From positions 4,898,001 through 4,962,000 of the forward strand of contig JAWZSP010000003.1 of assembly GCA_034401135.1 (NCBI GenBank): a DNA stretch of 64,000 nt. Reading direction: 5' to 3'. Shown here piece by piece: positions 10,956 to 23,298 of this stretch (the stretch's first letter is position 1; the number at the start of each line of letters is the position of its first letter). This stretch comes from Volutella citrinella (taxonomy: Eukaryota > Ascomycota > Sordariomycetes > Hypocreales > Nectriaceae). A program made the position numbers and the translations under genes. The notes under the pieces are model-generated. The model searched no databases. It had not been told where the DNA came from and was given only the letters and a program-made list of their open reading frames with translations.

Positions 10956-13030
10956 ATGGATGTCGCCGCTCACGCCCGCAGGCGCAAAGGTACTGTGTCT
11001 CCAGCATCGCATCTGTCCTGACTAGCACAAGCTAATATAGTATCTTGTCAAACAGCCTGTGACTTTTGCGTCTCGAGAAAGATCAAATGCGACAGTTCGA
11101 AGCCGACATGCTCCAATTGCAGGCTCTATGGAGTCGAATGCCGAATCACCGACGTCACCAACACGAGCAGGAAAAGGATACCTCTGGCGCCTGAGCTGGG
11201 CTCTGCAGCATCACGGTGAGTCTTTAATTAATATGACAGGAGGGCACATCCACTGAACATCCATAGGGCAGATCACGATTACTTATTCGAGGCCCGTCTC
11301 GCCAGCATCGAGTCCCAGCTGGATCAGATTGTTGCGGACAAGACTAGCAGCGGTCGGGCTCGGCAAGTTGCTACCATTTCTCCTCTCCCCCAGAACAACC
11401 GCCAGCTCAGCTTTCAGAACTTCCCCGAGGTACGTGTGTACAAGGCATCGGATATGTGGAATCAAGGATCAACGCTGCCATGCCTTGGAATATCACCACA
11501 GCTCCCTTCTGGGGCCATGATGATGAATACGGCCCAACTTGAGCTTCCGCCATTGGTGGAGATTTTACCAGAGTTGGACAACTACTTCGAGAATTACAAC
11601 TGCTTCATCCCTCTATTTGACCGGGCGACCTTCATGCACATGGTCATAGACTGGTACTCCTCGCCTGCGAAAAAGTCTTTGATCCCGTGGTCTGCCATCA
11701 ACATCGTTCTGGCAATCAGCTACCGCGTGCTCGACGATTTACCGATAGACGACCCGAGACTGGCCCAGTGTATCCGCAATGTCCAATCCGTTACAACTGA
11801 GCTCATGGCGTGGAGTGAAGATCTTCTGGGACTGCAGGTCTTGCTCGGTATGGTCATTCTTTTCCAGGGAACTACTAATCCACAACTCGCGATAGTCTTG
11901 ATTGGAAGTGCCATCAGACTAGCCCAGAATATGAGATTGCCCTCACAGAACGCCAATGCCAATGTTCCTCTGGATGCATCGCTACATAGACGTCGGATCT
12001 TCTGGGTTGCATACATCCTCGACAGGGTACGTTGCAGTACTCCCCTCGACCGAGAAAAGACTCACTTTGACGCATTAGGACTTGTCCCTTCGTGCCAAAG
12101 CGCCCTACACTCAATTCGACGCCGAGACGGACCTTGAGCTTCCAGAGCAAGATGCTCAGGACCGCATTGGGATCTTGACTTCAGATACCGACCATGTTCA
12201 ATTCGACTACCTCCGCGCCCGCGCCGAACTTGCTGTGATCCAAGGAAAGGTCCACAATCTTCTCTACAGCAAGACAGCCCATCGGCTAAATGAAGAACAA
12301 AGATGCGAGGCGTTATCCCGCATTGAAAAGATGCTCTCTGACTGGCGCAATGCGATTCCGGCCGAACTCATGCATTCGGACGGGCTGTTCAAGCGGTTCT
12401 CGCGGATGCCCATTCAGCTGATGATGAACATGTACAACAGACACCTTGAGTGTTTGTACAGGATCCACGGTATATTTGCCTTTGACGAGGCTTGGATTAG
12501 TAGAATCCGCAGTTACCTGTCTACAACAGTCATTGAGCTCGGAGACGATGGAATAGACGGCGAAGTGAACCACTCAGAGATCGCACCACTGCCCGGCGAG
12601 TGGGCAGAATGCGTTCAGCATTGCAGACTCGGATTAGAGCTGTCTGCCTTTGGGGGAGAGACCGAGTATTCTGTTTGGTGGGTTCAACTATTCACAAGCC
12701 TTGACCGACCCTGGCTAATGGCATAGGCTCCATGCATGCTGCAATCTCTCAAGTCTCATTATACTGTTGGTCAACATTATCGAGTTCCCTGACCATCAAC
12801 TCGTAGTGTCGGACTGGGACTTGATTGCTCGAATACGCGGAATGTTTGAGCAGATGAACGCCAAAGCTTCACAGGAGCCGTTCTTTCTTCTCGCTATGGC
12901 TCAGGAACTGGGTCGACGAGCTTGTGGTCAGGTAAAGCGCATTACTCACCTTCGCACGATGGAGTTTCAAAAAGTGATGGGGCACGACTTGACGATGGCT
13001 GAGACCTGGATGAGCCTAGATGGGAGCTAA
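10956..13030 (+). CDS. Zn(II)2Cys6 transcription factor with fungal-specific middle homology region
   Basis: Nuclear regulator. I join 10956-10989, 11056-11215, 11267-12026, 12079-12677 and 12727-13030 (618 aa). The binuclear zinc cluster is C13, C16, C23, C30, C33 and C40 with classic CX2CX6CX6CX2CX6C spacing. The basic RRRK run just before it and the basic region after it fit DNA contact. The middle region (about 150-480) carries the fungal_trans pattern, with FENYNCFIPLFDRATF and RRIFWVAYILDRDLSLR. The last intron uses donor GTGGGT at 12678 and is only 49 nt; this is the junction that keeps the C-terminal frame open. A 72-nt stretch (11430-11501) has perfect intron ends but is also in frame, so a 594-aa form is possible. 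It is divergent from the FAD oxidoreductase gene. Confidence 0.85.
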
Positions 13031-13031
13031 T

Positions 13032-13076
13032 ATAGGCGCAATCTATTATAAGAGCGCCTATTATCGCTCTAGAGCG
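13032..13076. repeat. Two palindromes after the regulator gene
   Basis: ATAGGCGC (13032-13039) pairs with GCGCCTAT (13054-13061), and CGCTCTAGAGCG (13065-13076) is a 12-bp palindrome. They may fold in the 3' UTR or be the remains of a small inverted-repeat element. Confidence 0.45.
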
Positions 13077-13188
13077 CAGTCGCTCTTTATAAGTCTTAGT
13101 CGCTCCCTTCCTCATTAGCTAGTACTTATTATCCTGGGTTGTATATATGTACCTTCGGCCCGTGATTCTCCCGTAGCGCCGACGGTTT

Positions 13189-16100
13189 ATGCCCATGTCT
13201 CACCGTGCATTAGCGTCGGGTTCTGACACCGATGTCCTTCCCCGAGGCGCCATCGCTATTGCCTCATTGTATGGCCACAATGATGTGCTCGAGTTTCTTT
13301 TGAGTAAAGGGGCAAACATCGAAGAAGAGGGCCCATTTGGGAAGCCATTGCGGTCCGCATGCATGATGAACCGAAAGGCTACAGTCCGGAGGCTTCTACA
13401 GCATGGGCACAAGTCAACACATCGGAGCGTGACGGTAATGCTATTTACGTGGCTGCAGCCAAGGGTCACGCAGAAATCGTTAATGTGCTATTGAAAAAAG
13501 GAGCGAATGTGCACCAAACAACAGGATCAATTCGAAACATCTTGCAGGCAGCTGCCTATTTCGGTCACCGCGATGTGGCAGAGCTGTTGCTTGCTGCTAG
13601 TGCCAGTGTTTATCAGGAAGGCTTCCGCAAAGATGCTATCCATGCCGCAGCGGAGGGCGGGCATCAGGAAGTGATGCAACTCTTTCTGGAACGCGACCCC
13701 ACATGGCGTGGTGATTTCATCCTTGCGGGAATCGACTACGAAAGTCCCGTAATTGCCCATGAAACCAGTAAATTTGTGCCGTTGCTCCGACAGTATTCAA
13801 CCCGGCAAGATCGGAACACAACAAAACGAAAACACGGCTCACCAGAAGCTATAGGGCTGCAGCTAAGGGGCGGGGGCGACGAATACCTGATTGCAACCGA
13901 AACATGGATGTGGGCAGACGCTCAACTTTTGTTAAAACCAGCACAATCTAAAAGCAATCTGTCCGCACTTGAGGTGAGCGCGGCGAATGGAAGCTTGGAA
14001 TGCGTACGTGCGATTATCAACCAAGGTAGTCCACGACTTGCTAGGATTTCCTGGAAAGCGATTGAGTTATCTGCAGCCAACGGCCACCTCGAGATGGTGA
14101 AGCTGCTTCTGCAGTCGAATCCTGGCATATTAACAAAGGAAAGGATTCAATTTCTCTTCAAGGCGACCGAAAAAGACAACATCCACATTCTGGAATACGC
14201 TCTGAGCAAGACCAATGAATGCGGCTTTTCGGAAAGCGAGATGTATGAGCTGAGGATGGGAATGCCACTAGTGCCAGAGAAGTACGCGTTTGCTTCAATG
14301 GAGCACAGTGTCATAATGTCAGATTTTCTCGGCTGTTGCGCCTCAGGCGATGTCGATGGACTGTCATGTTTACTCGGCTCTAAGCATGCATCTCTTCTGA
14401 GACATAAGGACGTTTGCGAGGGGTTACAGCTCGCGGCAGAAAAAGGTGACGAGCCAATAGTTGAGATTCTACTCAGCTGTTGCCACTCTCCGGATCAGCC
14501 TTTCCCATCAGATGATGTTGCAGTCGCTGCTGCAAGATCGGGAACCCAGCTTTTTATGGCGCTACTTCTGAGAGACCAAGATTTGCTGAGCCGCCCTGGA
14601 CTATTAAAACGTGTGGCTTTAGCATCATGCGAGGGAGGGAACGCCAAGGTCTTGGCGTATCTTGTATCGCAGCAAGGTTTGGACGTTAACCAGCAACTGC
14701 CGGGAAGCGGACCAAATGACCGTCGCAGTGGTGAGAGTTTCCATGGTGTCTCTTCTCACGGGTCTGAAGCAGGAAATTTGGAGCTTCTTGAAGACGTGCA
14801 ACACTACAGTCTTTTACAGGCGGCTTTGCACTCTGGAAAGTACGACGTCGTGGAGCTGCTGCTCAGGCATGGCGCCGATCCAAACACTTTGGGGGGGTAC
14901 GCAGAGTATCCAATCCAGTTTGCCACTGGCGAGTCTACACCAAGCGTCATCAAAGCTCTAATCGAAGCTGGCGCTGAAGTCAATCTCGTATGGGAGAGTG
15001 ATACGGCCTTGGCTGTCGCTGTGGGACGAGAATTGGACTCTGCTGCAATCACAATGACGCTTGTGGAGGCTGGAGCTTTGGCCAATACTTCTCGAGATGA
15101 CAAAGACCAGCTTTTGCAAAGGGTTTGACCTTCTTTGAAGAGTCCCCGGCAACAGGCAACTACGACAACGACGCTGAACACCCGGACGGTCGATTCATCA
15201 ACGCACCATCCCTGGAATATGTCTTCGAGGAAGGACCAGGGGCTGTCATTGACGTACTTCTTCGCAACTACGAAGAAAAGACATTGGATGACATGAGATA
15301 CGATCTAGTCATGCAAATGTGTTGCGTGATTGGGAAAAAGGAATTTGTCGAGCTTCTCATATCCCGAGGTGCAAATGTCAACGCAACCGGATACTACTAT
15401 GGCTGCCCCCTGCAGGCCGCAGCACGATCTGGTCATCTTGAGATTGTGAAGAGACTTGTGGAAGCTGGAGCTCGTCCTAATACACTCGGCGGGCGGTGGC
15501 ATACTCCTCTCAGGGCAGCCGTCGTTGGCGGGCACAAGGAAATCGTGTGATGGCTTCTGCAAAACGACGCTGACCCGAAGCTCAAGTATACGATGGAAAG
15601 GCAACCCGGTGCGCTCCAAATGGCAATCACCCACGGTTACGGCGATGTTGCAGAAGCCCTTCTTTCAGCAGATCCTTCACTGGTGGAGGAACAAAGCTAC
15701 CTCCCTCCTCCATTAATACTTAGCTGTCAAATCGGGGATAGCTCTCTGGTCAGTTTACTGCTAGAGCATTCTGCAAACATCAATGTCCACTGGACTCTAC
15801 CTGGCTTGGAACTCGATACTTGTTGGGCGAAAGAAAAAAGTCCTCTCCACGCAGCTGTTGCTGGGAGACATGCTAGAGTAGTTGAGATGCTCCTATCGAG
15901 AGGCGCAGACGCGAACCTCAATTTTGGCGGTTCGACGCCGCTATTGATTGCAGCCATCGATGGAGATGCGCGCATCGTGGAGCTTCTGTTACGTGGGGGA
16001 GCCAATGTCAACGATTCGCATAGTTACTCGCCTGCGATATCACAAGCCATCCACTTCCGGAACGTTGAAGCCATCAGAGAGCTTCTATTTTACGGCGCGA

Positions 16101-18109
16101 CTGTGAACGGACCGAGTCCCCATCCCAACTGCCTTCAGCAAGCATATGAGACCAGAAATTTAGACATTATCCAGCTCATTCTCGACTCTCTTTACACCAG
16201 CGGAGACTCCTTCGAAGCGTTGATCGATGAGCTCTTGGAGGACCTCGTCTCAAGAAACCGACTGACGGACAAGATGGTGGAACTTTTGCTCCAATATACA
16301 GACCCAACGCCAAAACGCTTCATCCAAGCATGCGCCTTGGGCTTTGCGTCGCTTGTTGCTCACATGATGCAACAAAGCATCGGCCTCATCCAAGGCGGCA
16401 CAGGTGCACGTGCGTTGCATGCCGCAGCCAGTAATTTGAGACCAGATGTACTGCAGCTACTTGTCCAGAGTGGTGCCAACATCAATTTCCAAGGCAGCCA
16501 ACCACTGGCTGCTGCACTCGAATATTGTGCTTCCCCGCAGGTAAGCGCACTACGTCCCACATACAGGCGGCTTTCAGAGGAGCCATCATGGAGTACAGAC
16601 AACCATTCCTTCGAAAATCCATACATCATCCACCCCCAGCAGTTGCAGAAATGTACAAACATTGTCAGGGTCCTCCTTCAAAACGGTGCAACCATAGCAG
16701 CAGGAGACGATGATTTTGGACATCCCCTTCATCTGCCATGCTTCATGGGCTGCATTGATCTTGTCAAGACCTTGATTGATCATGGATCCGACCTCAATAT
16801 TGTATGTGGCTACTTCCAGACATCCTTGTTTGCCGCCATACGGGGGGGCAATGTCGATGTTGTGTCAACACTTCTCGAGCATGGAGCCGACGTGAACTAC
16901 CTGCACAGTGAGAAAGGAACGCCACTCCAGCTCTCTGTGAGGTTTTTCCATTTGGAAATCGCCCACAAGTTGATAGGGTACGGAGCCTCCCTCTCGACTC
17001 CAGGACCAAGAGGCGAGACTGTTCTGAGATTGGTCTTGAGAAGTTTCAGCTTACCATCACCATACGGGGAAGAATTATTCCCGCTGATTGAGAATCGTCT
17101 GTCCGAAATTCCAATCAGCGAAAAAGACATCTTTCACACAGCCCGAATACCACGGCGAAGGGGAGATTTTCTGGCTAGGCTTCTAAATGCGAGGCACGAT
17201 CTAATCATATCTGAAAATTTGATAGAGCGGTGCCTGAAAAAACCGAAACACATCCGCCTGGATAATCTGCGGCTTCTCCTGAGTCGCACTGGTGGCATGG
17301 GTGTTTCAAAGAAGATACTGATGACTTCCCCCGGATCCCCAATACTGAAGGAATTGCTATCGAGTAGAAATCTCGTTTGCGAGATTACGCCTGAGATCTT
17401 GGACAGACAGAATGACCACGAGAGCTTGAGGCTACTCCTTGAATCCAGTCCGGATATCGCGATCCCAGAAACCCTCGTGCTCAAGGTACTAAAGAGAGTT
17501 CCCCTCAGTGGAGTTGGCCTGGAAGCCAAAGCGGAATTGGAGTTTCTAGGCTATCTTTGGCAACGAAAGCCTTCGATGGTAGTCACCGGAACGATGCTCA
17601 AGGTAGCCGGTTCTACCCCGAAACTCGAGTTTTTGCTGCAGCGCTTCGGCACCACCCGAGGATCGTTACAGGAAATTGCCAACTTCGTAGCCGAAACCAG
17701 AGAGTCTCGTCGTGACCGAGCGGCGATGCTATCCTGCCTCCTCGAGCACGACCCTCAGATCAAGCTAACGGCGTCAATGGTTGAGCGTGTCGTGGACTGC
17801 ATCGAGGTTGAGCATCTTGACAAGTTTCTCGCCCACGAGCCCTCTCTTCCAATCACAGAGAGAATTTTTCAATCAATATTTGGCGATGGTGCCTATGTTG
17901 TGCGATCAGCGAAGCGACGCAAACTTTCTTCAACATGGAACAAGCATGGGGAAAAGGTCATCATTACAGAGAGAATCCGCAAAGCCCTTGACCAAGACTA
18001 TTCACAGCGGTCAGACAGGAAGATGAAGGAGTTTTTTAATAGCCTGGAGGTTAAGGATGCAACTGCCGGTGATGGAAGCTCACAGTTGTCACAACTGAAG
18101 GATGAGTGA
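13189..18109 (+). pseudogene. Large ankyrin-repeat gene broken by two frameshifts and a stop
   Basis: About 1,640 codons of nearly continuous ankyrin repeats (typical unit: xxTPLxxAAxxGHxxIVxxLLxxGA) read in three successive pieces. The first frame (13189 on) shifts by one base near 13405 in a G run, the second ends at 15128 with a one-base shift near 15121, and the third is cut by TGA at 15548-15550 exactly where the repeat pattern expects Arg (CGA to TGA). After that the frame is open to 18109. Repeat similarity continues across each break, so these are lesions and not introns. Known long ankyrin proteins of fungi include NLR-type receptors, but no NACHT or effector domain is visible; only the repeat part remains. 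It is either recently decayed or carries base-call errors. Confidence 0.75.
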
Positions 18110-19672
18110 TGAATAGACTAGACTGCCTCAGCAATTTCTTTGGACTTGCGTTTCCCCCCACCTCCAGATACTAGCAGTGATTCTGGTTGCATCCACAGCC
18201 AACTTGGTCGGCACAAGATGAAACAGAACTAGCTTCGGATATGAGCGGTTCCAGATTGTATTACTCTTCCCCTAGCTGAGACTGGCCCAGGTAATTTGTG
18301 GCCACTCGTATGTGGCAGTCGCCTTGAGCCGTATCAATGGTGAGAACCGTGGAATGCAGTGACCACCTACCATCCGTGCATTGGTCACTTCGTTTTATGT
18401 TACGGCCAGTCAGAGTACCAGTGGGCGCTGATGCCCTTCCATGTCTCATGTCAAACCACAGTATCAACATTGAGTATCGAACACTTGTTCGCCCAACATC
18501 CTACCAGTGAAGAACATATTTTCTTATTCACCATGAGGTCAGCATTTCATGAATGAAAAGCAATCTTGGATCATTGTTCTTTAAGTAGCGAGACAAATCT
18601 GCTAGCGGCATGCTGATGGACCCCTGGCGGACATTCGGACATTCGGTGTGGCCGGGGCGCGCACATCCCGCTAGTCCAGATGGAAATACATGGAGATATC
18701 GTCGCTTGCAAAAAGGCCGAGTGGGCACACCACGCTACTTGTCAACTTTTTTTTTTCTCCCGTGGGGTAATTGGCTACCTAATTAGCAATCCAAAGCTCT
18801 CACGCACGTGTGACATTCAAAGAACCACCGTCATCCTGGTCTGTTCTAGAACACTTCAGCCTTCGACGTCCCACAGTGACGCACATGGCGGCCACCATGA
18901 TGCCAATAAACCACATCGCGGACCACCCGTTGGTCTTCATTTATGATGCTACCAATGTGGCTGGGCCGTTGCATGAACAGCCATGACTCGGCCAGCTCAC
19001 CCGGGGTTGCTTCAGATTTCTAATCGGTTCATGCCAAGCGTTCAGACTGGAGCTGAAAAGAGGCCGGCCCCTGGAAAAGACTGGCAGCTCAACTCATCGG
19101 CTCCACAGAACGGCGGCCCAACACTATTAATAGAGGGGGACGGATTTATCACGGGCGCCACATTTTCCGTCGGCCCCCGCCTGGCCCGTAGTCGCAACTT
19201 TCGTCTCGTGTTTAGCTGCACGGGCAAATGAATCATTACAAACAGGGCCCCGAGGAGCCTTGTTGGCGCATATCCCAGAGTCCTTGGGCGAAACGAGGCC
19301 AACGACGGGCCACAATGGGGCCAGTGGCCACCGGTCAGGCTGATTTTCTCTATGGATGGACGTGCCCCGGGGCAGACTTGCGCGTGTCTGCTTTTCTTAT
19401 ATTCTGGCCCAACCCTCGGGTTCTTGGCAGCATTGGTGGTATGCCAATATTTACGACCGACACCATTCACAACTCGCGACACAACCGGTTCCCCAATTTA
19501 AAGGCTCGTCCATTTACAGGGGATTCTAAATATAGAGAAGCGAGGGGCATTAGTAGCCAGACACACTCGCGCCCGGTTCCCGTTCCTGCAGACGAAAGAA
19601 TCCCGCCGCTCTCTTTTTCCTTTTTCGCCCTACCATCCCGTCACAGTCAGACTCTTGATGATCCCAAGAACC
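18110..19672. other. Intergenic region, no supported gene
   Basis: No supported gene. A doubled GGACATTC unit lies at about 18629-18646. The region 19500-19672 is the leader of the BTB gene and is pyrimidine-rich. Confidence 0.5.
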
Positions 19673-20781
19673 ATGGCCACCATCGTCGTTCCCATCTCGG
19701 CCCCCATCCTGACCATCACGAAGGAGGAGCTGCCCATGCCATCACCGGCATCCATCACATTTGACCCTCACGGCGACCTCAAGCTGCACGTGGGCCGCAT
19801 CCACGACGACGCCTCAGCCGTCGTCTTCACCACCTGCTCCCGCACCCTCGGCCGCGTGTCGCCCGTCTTTGAGCGCATGCTGTTTGGCGACTTCATCGAG
19901 GCGCACAGCTCGGGGCCCAAGGGCGGCCAGGACTGGGTCGTCAAGCTGCCAGAGGACAAGCCCGCCGCGCTGGCCCTCTTCCTGTCCATCGCCCACGGCC
20001 ACTTCCACAAGGTGCCGCAGCACCTGACGCTGGGCGAGTTCTACGACCTCACCATCTTGACCAACTACTACGACAGCACGAGATCGCTGGGGCCGTGGGT
20101 GCAGGTCTGGATGGAGGCTGTCGACCGGGAGGCCCGGAAGTCGGCCCTCTCGATGGCCAAGAGCCTGTGGATCTGCTGGGAGCTTGGCCGTGAGGCTGGG
20201 TTTGTCAAGGTCGCGCACATGATGCTCATGGACTCGAAAGGCGGCTTGTCAGATGTTGACATGGAAGCGTTGCAAATGCCAGGAGGCGTCGTCGGTAAGA
20301 AGCCATCATCCCATGCGATCCGATGCCATATTCCCTAACGCATTCAACAGAGAGCATAGAAGAGATCCGGCTCAACACCATCAAGGCGCTGCTGGACATC
20401 GTCCGCGGACTGACGGATGACCTCGTCGTGGTTGATGAGAAGCCCCGGATCTGCCGACACGCCATTTGGATGGGCCCTCACCGCTGCGAGTCCATGATCC
20501 TAGGGTCACTGACATTTTGCCTCCGACGGGCCGGTCTCTGGCCACTGCCGGAGCCCGAGGAGATTGAGGAGAGCATCTCGGGGCTGCATCGCATACTGAC
20601 CACGCTCGTCATCCACGACATTGGGCGGCCCGCAGATCAAAAGGGCATCGACCACAGCCAGTGCAATCCGTCGTCGTACCTGCGATCCGAGGTTGAACGA
20701 GTAATCCGCGGAATCGACGACCCCATCACGGATGCTCACCGGACACAACTACGCAAACAATCGAAGCGGCTGAGAGAGTGA
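19673..20781 (+). CDS. BTB/POZ domain protein
   Basis: Fungal BTB-domain protein of unknown target, possibly a dimerising adaptor. Two exons, 19673-20294 and 20351-20781, give 350 aa. I chose the ATG at 19673 for its good context (ACCATGG); an in-frame ATG at 19658 would add 5 residues. The BTB fold is seen at about residues 25-135: FDPHGDLKLHVG, then VSPVFERMLFGDF, then VVKLPEDKPAALALFLSIAHG and the helix LTLGEFYDLTILTNYYD. The C-terminal 150 residues have no domain I recognise; two Cys/His-rich patches (ICRHAIWMGPHRCE) could be structural. There is no signal peptide. It ends convergently with acetyl-CoA synthetase, 330 bp away. Confidence 0.75.
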
Positions 20782-21111
20782 CTCGGGGATGGCACCTAAT
20801 TGAAAGGATGGGAAAATAATGGCGCCTTGTACGACAAGTACTGTACAACTACCGATGGGCGTTTGACAGGGAGTTATTGGCTTACATACCAAGGGTGGAT
20901 TGACGAAATGGTTAGAATCTGGCGCATGTTTGATGAATTTACTGGGCAACGACGCAGGCATGCATGTCTCTTTTGTAATATTTTCGTTAATCCAGTTCAG
21001 AAGAGATGGGTGAATCATGTCGAGATCAACTGACAAACTCCACGCCTCCAAAGGCTTTTCCGGTGTCTAGATTGGCCAACGCCTTGTCGCAACGGATGCT
21101 CAGTAACGCAC
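20782..21111. other. Convergent 3' intergenic region
   Basis: About 330 bp between the BTB gene and acetyl-CoA synthetase, which end toward each other. I see no gene or clear repeat here. Confidence 0.5.
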
Positions 21112-23298
21112 TCATTTCTTAGCATCGCCCTTGTGCACAATCTCAATAATAACTTCAACCACCGAAGGATCCGACAGCGTCGACAAGTCACCCAGCTTAT
21201 CCTCCTCGCCGGCCAGGATCTTGCGCAGGATACGGCGCATCAGCTTCCCCGAGCGCGTCTTGGGCATGTCGGGCACGACGTAAATCTTCTTTGGCGCGGC
21301 GAAGCGGCCGATGGACTCGCGCACCTGCTGCACCAGCTCGTCGTTGATGCTGTCGGGCGCGACGAGGTCGTGCTTGAGCGTCAGGAACGCGGCCGCCGCC
21401 TGGCCGGTGATCTCGTCGGCGATGCCCACGACGGCGGCCTCGGCGACGAGGAAGTGTTCCAGTAGGGACGCCTCAATCTCAGACGTCGACAGCCGGTGGC
21501 CGCTGACATTGATGATGTCGTCGACGCGGCCTGTGATCCAGTAGAAGCCATCGCTGTCGCGCGTGGCGCCGTCGCCGGTGTACTACAAGAGTATAAGCAT
21601 TTTGTTACTTGTATGAATGGGGTAGACTCACGTAGTAGTTCTCGTACGGACCAAAGTACGCGCTGAGATACCGCTCATGGGCACCCCAGATGGACCGCGT
21701 CATACTGGGCCAGGGCTGCTTGAACGCGAGTACGCCCTCGACGCCGTTGCCCTCAATCTCGGCCCCAGAGTCAGGGTTCAGCAGAACGGGTTCGACACCA
21801 AAGAAGGGGAGGCACGCGGAACCGGGCTTGGTCTTTGTGATTCCAGCCAGGGGCGCAATCACATGCGATCCCGTCTCGGTCTGCCAGTACGTCTGCGACT
21901 CGTCAGCAAACACCACCCACGATTCTAGACGGTGCACTTACATCAACGACGTGGCACTTTTCCTTTCCGACAACCTCGTTGTACCACTTCCAAATCTCCG
22001 GGGCAATGGGCTCGCCGACCGAGCCCAGGACGCGCAGGTGGTCCATCTTGTCCGAGACATGTTCATCGCCGGCCTTCTTGAGCAGTCGCAGGGCCGTGGG
22101 CGCGGCGTAAAAGTGCGTGATCTGGTGCTCCGCGACAATGTCCCAGTACCGTGACACGGAGGGGTACACGGGCGTGCCCTCAAATATGACAGTCGCGACG
22201 CCAAGCAGCAGCGGCGCGTACACGAGGTACGTGTGGCCGGTGATCCATCCGACGTCACCGGCGCAGAAGAAGCGATCCGTGTTGTGGATGTCGAAGACGT
22301 ACTTGCCCGTGGCAGCCGCGCCGACCAGGTAGCCGCCGACAGTGTGCAGGACGCCCTTGGGCTTCCCCGTCGACCCGGAGGTGTAGAGGAGGAATAGCGG
22401 ATCCTCCGCGTCCATCCACTGCGGCGCCATGTAGTTGGGCCACTTCTTGACCTCTTCGTGCCACCAGTGGTCTCTGCCCTCAACCCAGGGCACCTCGCCG
22501 CCAGTCCGCTTGAGCACCAGCACGTCTTTGACCAGGGGACAGTGGGCGAGGGCCTTGTCGACTGTCTCCTTCAGATGGATCGTCTTGCCGCCACGCCGTC
22601 CCTCGTCAGCTGTCAGCACAAGGCGGCACTCTGCGTCGACGACGCGGTCCTTGAGCGAGTCGGCCGAGAAGCCCGCAAAGATGACGGAGTGCACAGCGCC
22701 GATGCGCGCACAGGCGAGCAGGGCGACGACGGTCTCGGGCACCATGGGCATGTAGATTGCGACGATGTCGCCCTTGCGCACGCCCTTTTGCTTCAGCACG
22801 TAGGCCAGCTGGCACACGTCGCGCAGCACCTCGCGGTACGTGTAGGTTCTGCCGGCGCCGGGCTCGTCGGCCTCATAAATAAAAGCAGCGGCATCGGGCT
22901 TGCTAAAGGCGTGCCTATCGACGCAGTTGTAGCAGGCGTTGAGCTCGCCGCCCAGGAACCAGGCGACGTCGCCGTCCTTGAGCGCCCCGCTGCGGACGAG
23001 GTCAAAGTCGCGCCGCCACGAGAGGAGCTCGCGCGCCTGCTGGCCCCAGAAGGCCTGGGGCTCTTCGATTGACTGGCGGTGCAGCCGCTCATAGTCTTCG
23101 AAGCCTGCGCGAGAGTGAGTGCGTGGCCGGGTGGCACAGCAGCCAAATGACAGTCCCTGTTGGACCCCTCCTCTGTCGTTGACTTACCGCGGAGCTGGGT
23201 CTCCCCGATTTGGGCTGGGTGGGCTACGTCAGCGATCATCCGGGCCGGGAGCAGCACGGGCGACGGGGCTTACTATTTTCAGACTCGGAAGAAGCCAT
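21112..23298 (-). CDS. facA: Acetyl-CoA synthetase
   Basis: Converts acetate, ATP and CoA to acetyl-CoA, AMP and PPi; the family is essential for acetate growth and cytosolic acetyl-CoA supply. On the minus strand I join 23298-23274, 23223-23188, 23104-21942, 21892-21632 and 21582-21112 (651 aa, usual for the family). The tiny first exon encodes MASSESEN plus one base; its 50-nt intron has a GTAAGC donor. An alternative start at 23239 would need no first intron. Motifs: phosphate loop [11 protein letters not shown] near residue 260, TYWQTETG opening exon 4, [25 protein letters not shown], and the C-terminal lysine K608 in TRSGKLMRR that is acetylated in this family. The gene symbol follows the Aspergillus name for the orthologue and is an inference from similarity. 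Confidence 0.9.

Noticed and set aside
15121..15155. Possible intron explaining the frame change at 15121
   Set aside because: The only GT-AG pair available is about 33 nt, too short for a fungal intron; a one-base deletion explains it better.
16541..16567. Possible intron (GTAAGC ... CAG) inside the ankyrin gene
   Set aside because: It would be only 27 nt, shorter than any intron in this window, and the frame is open through it.
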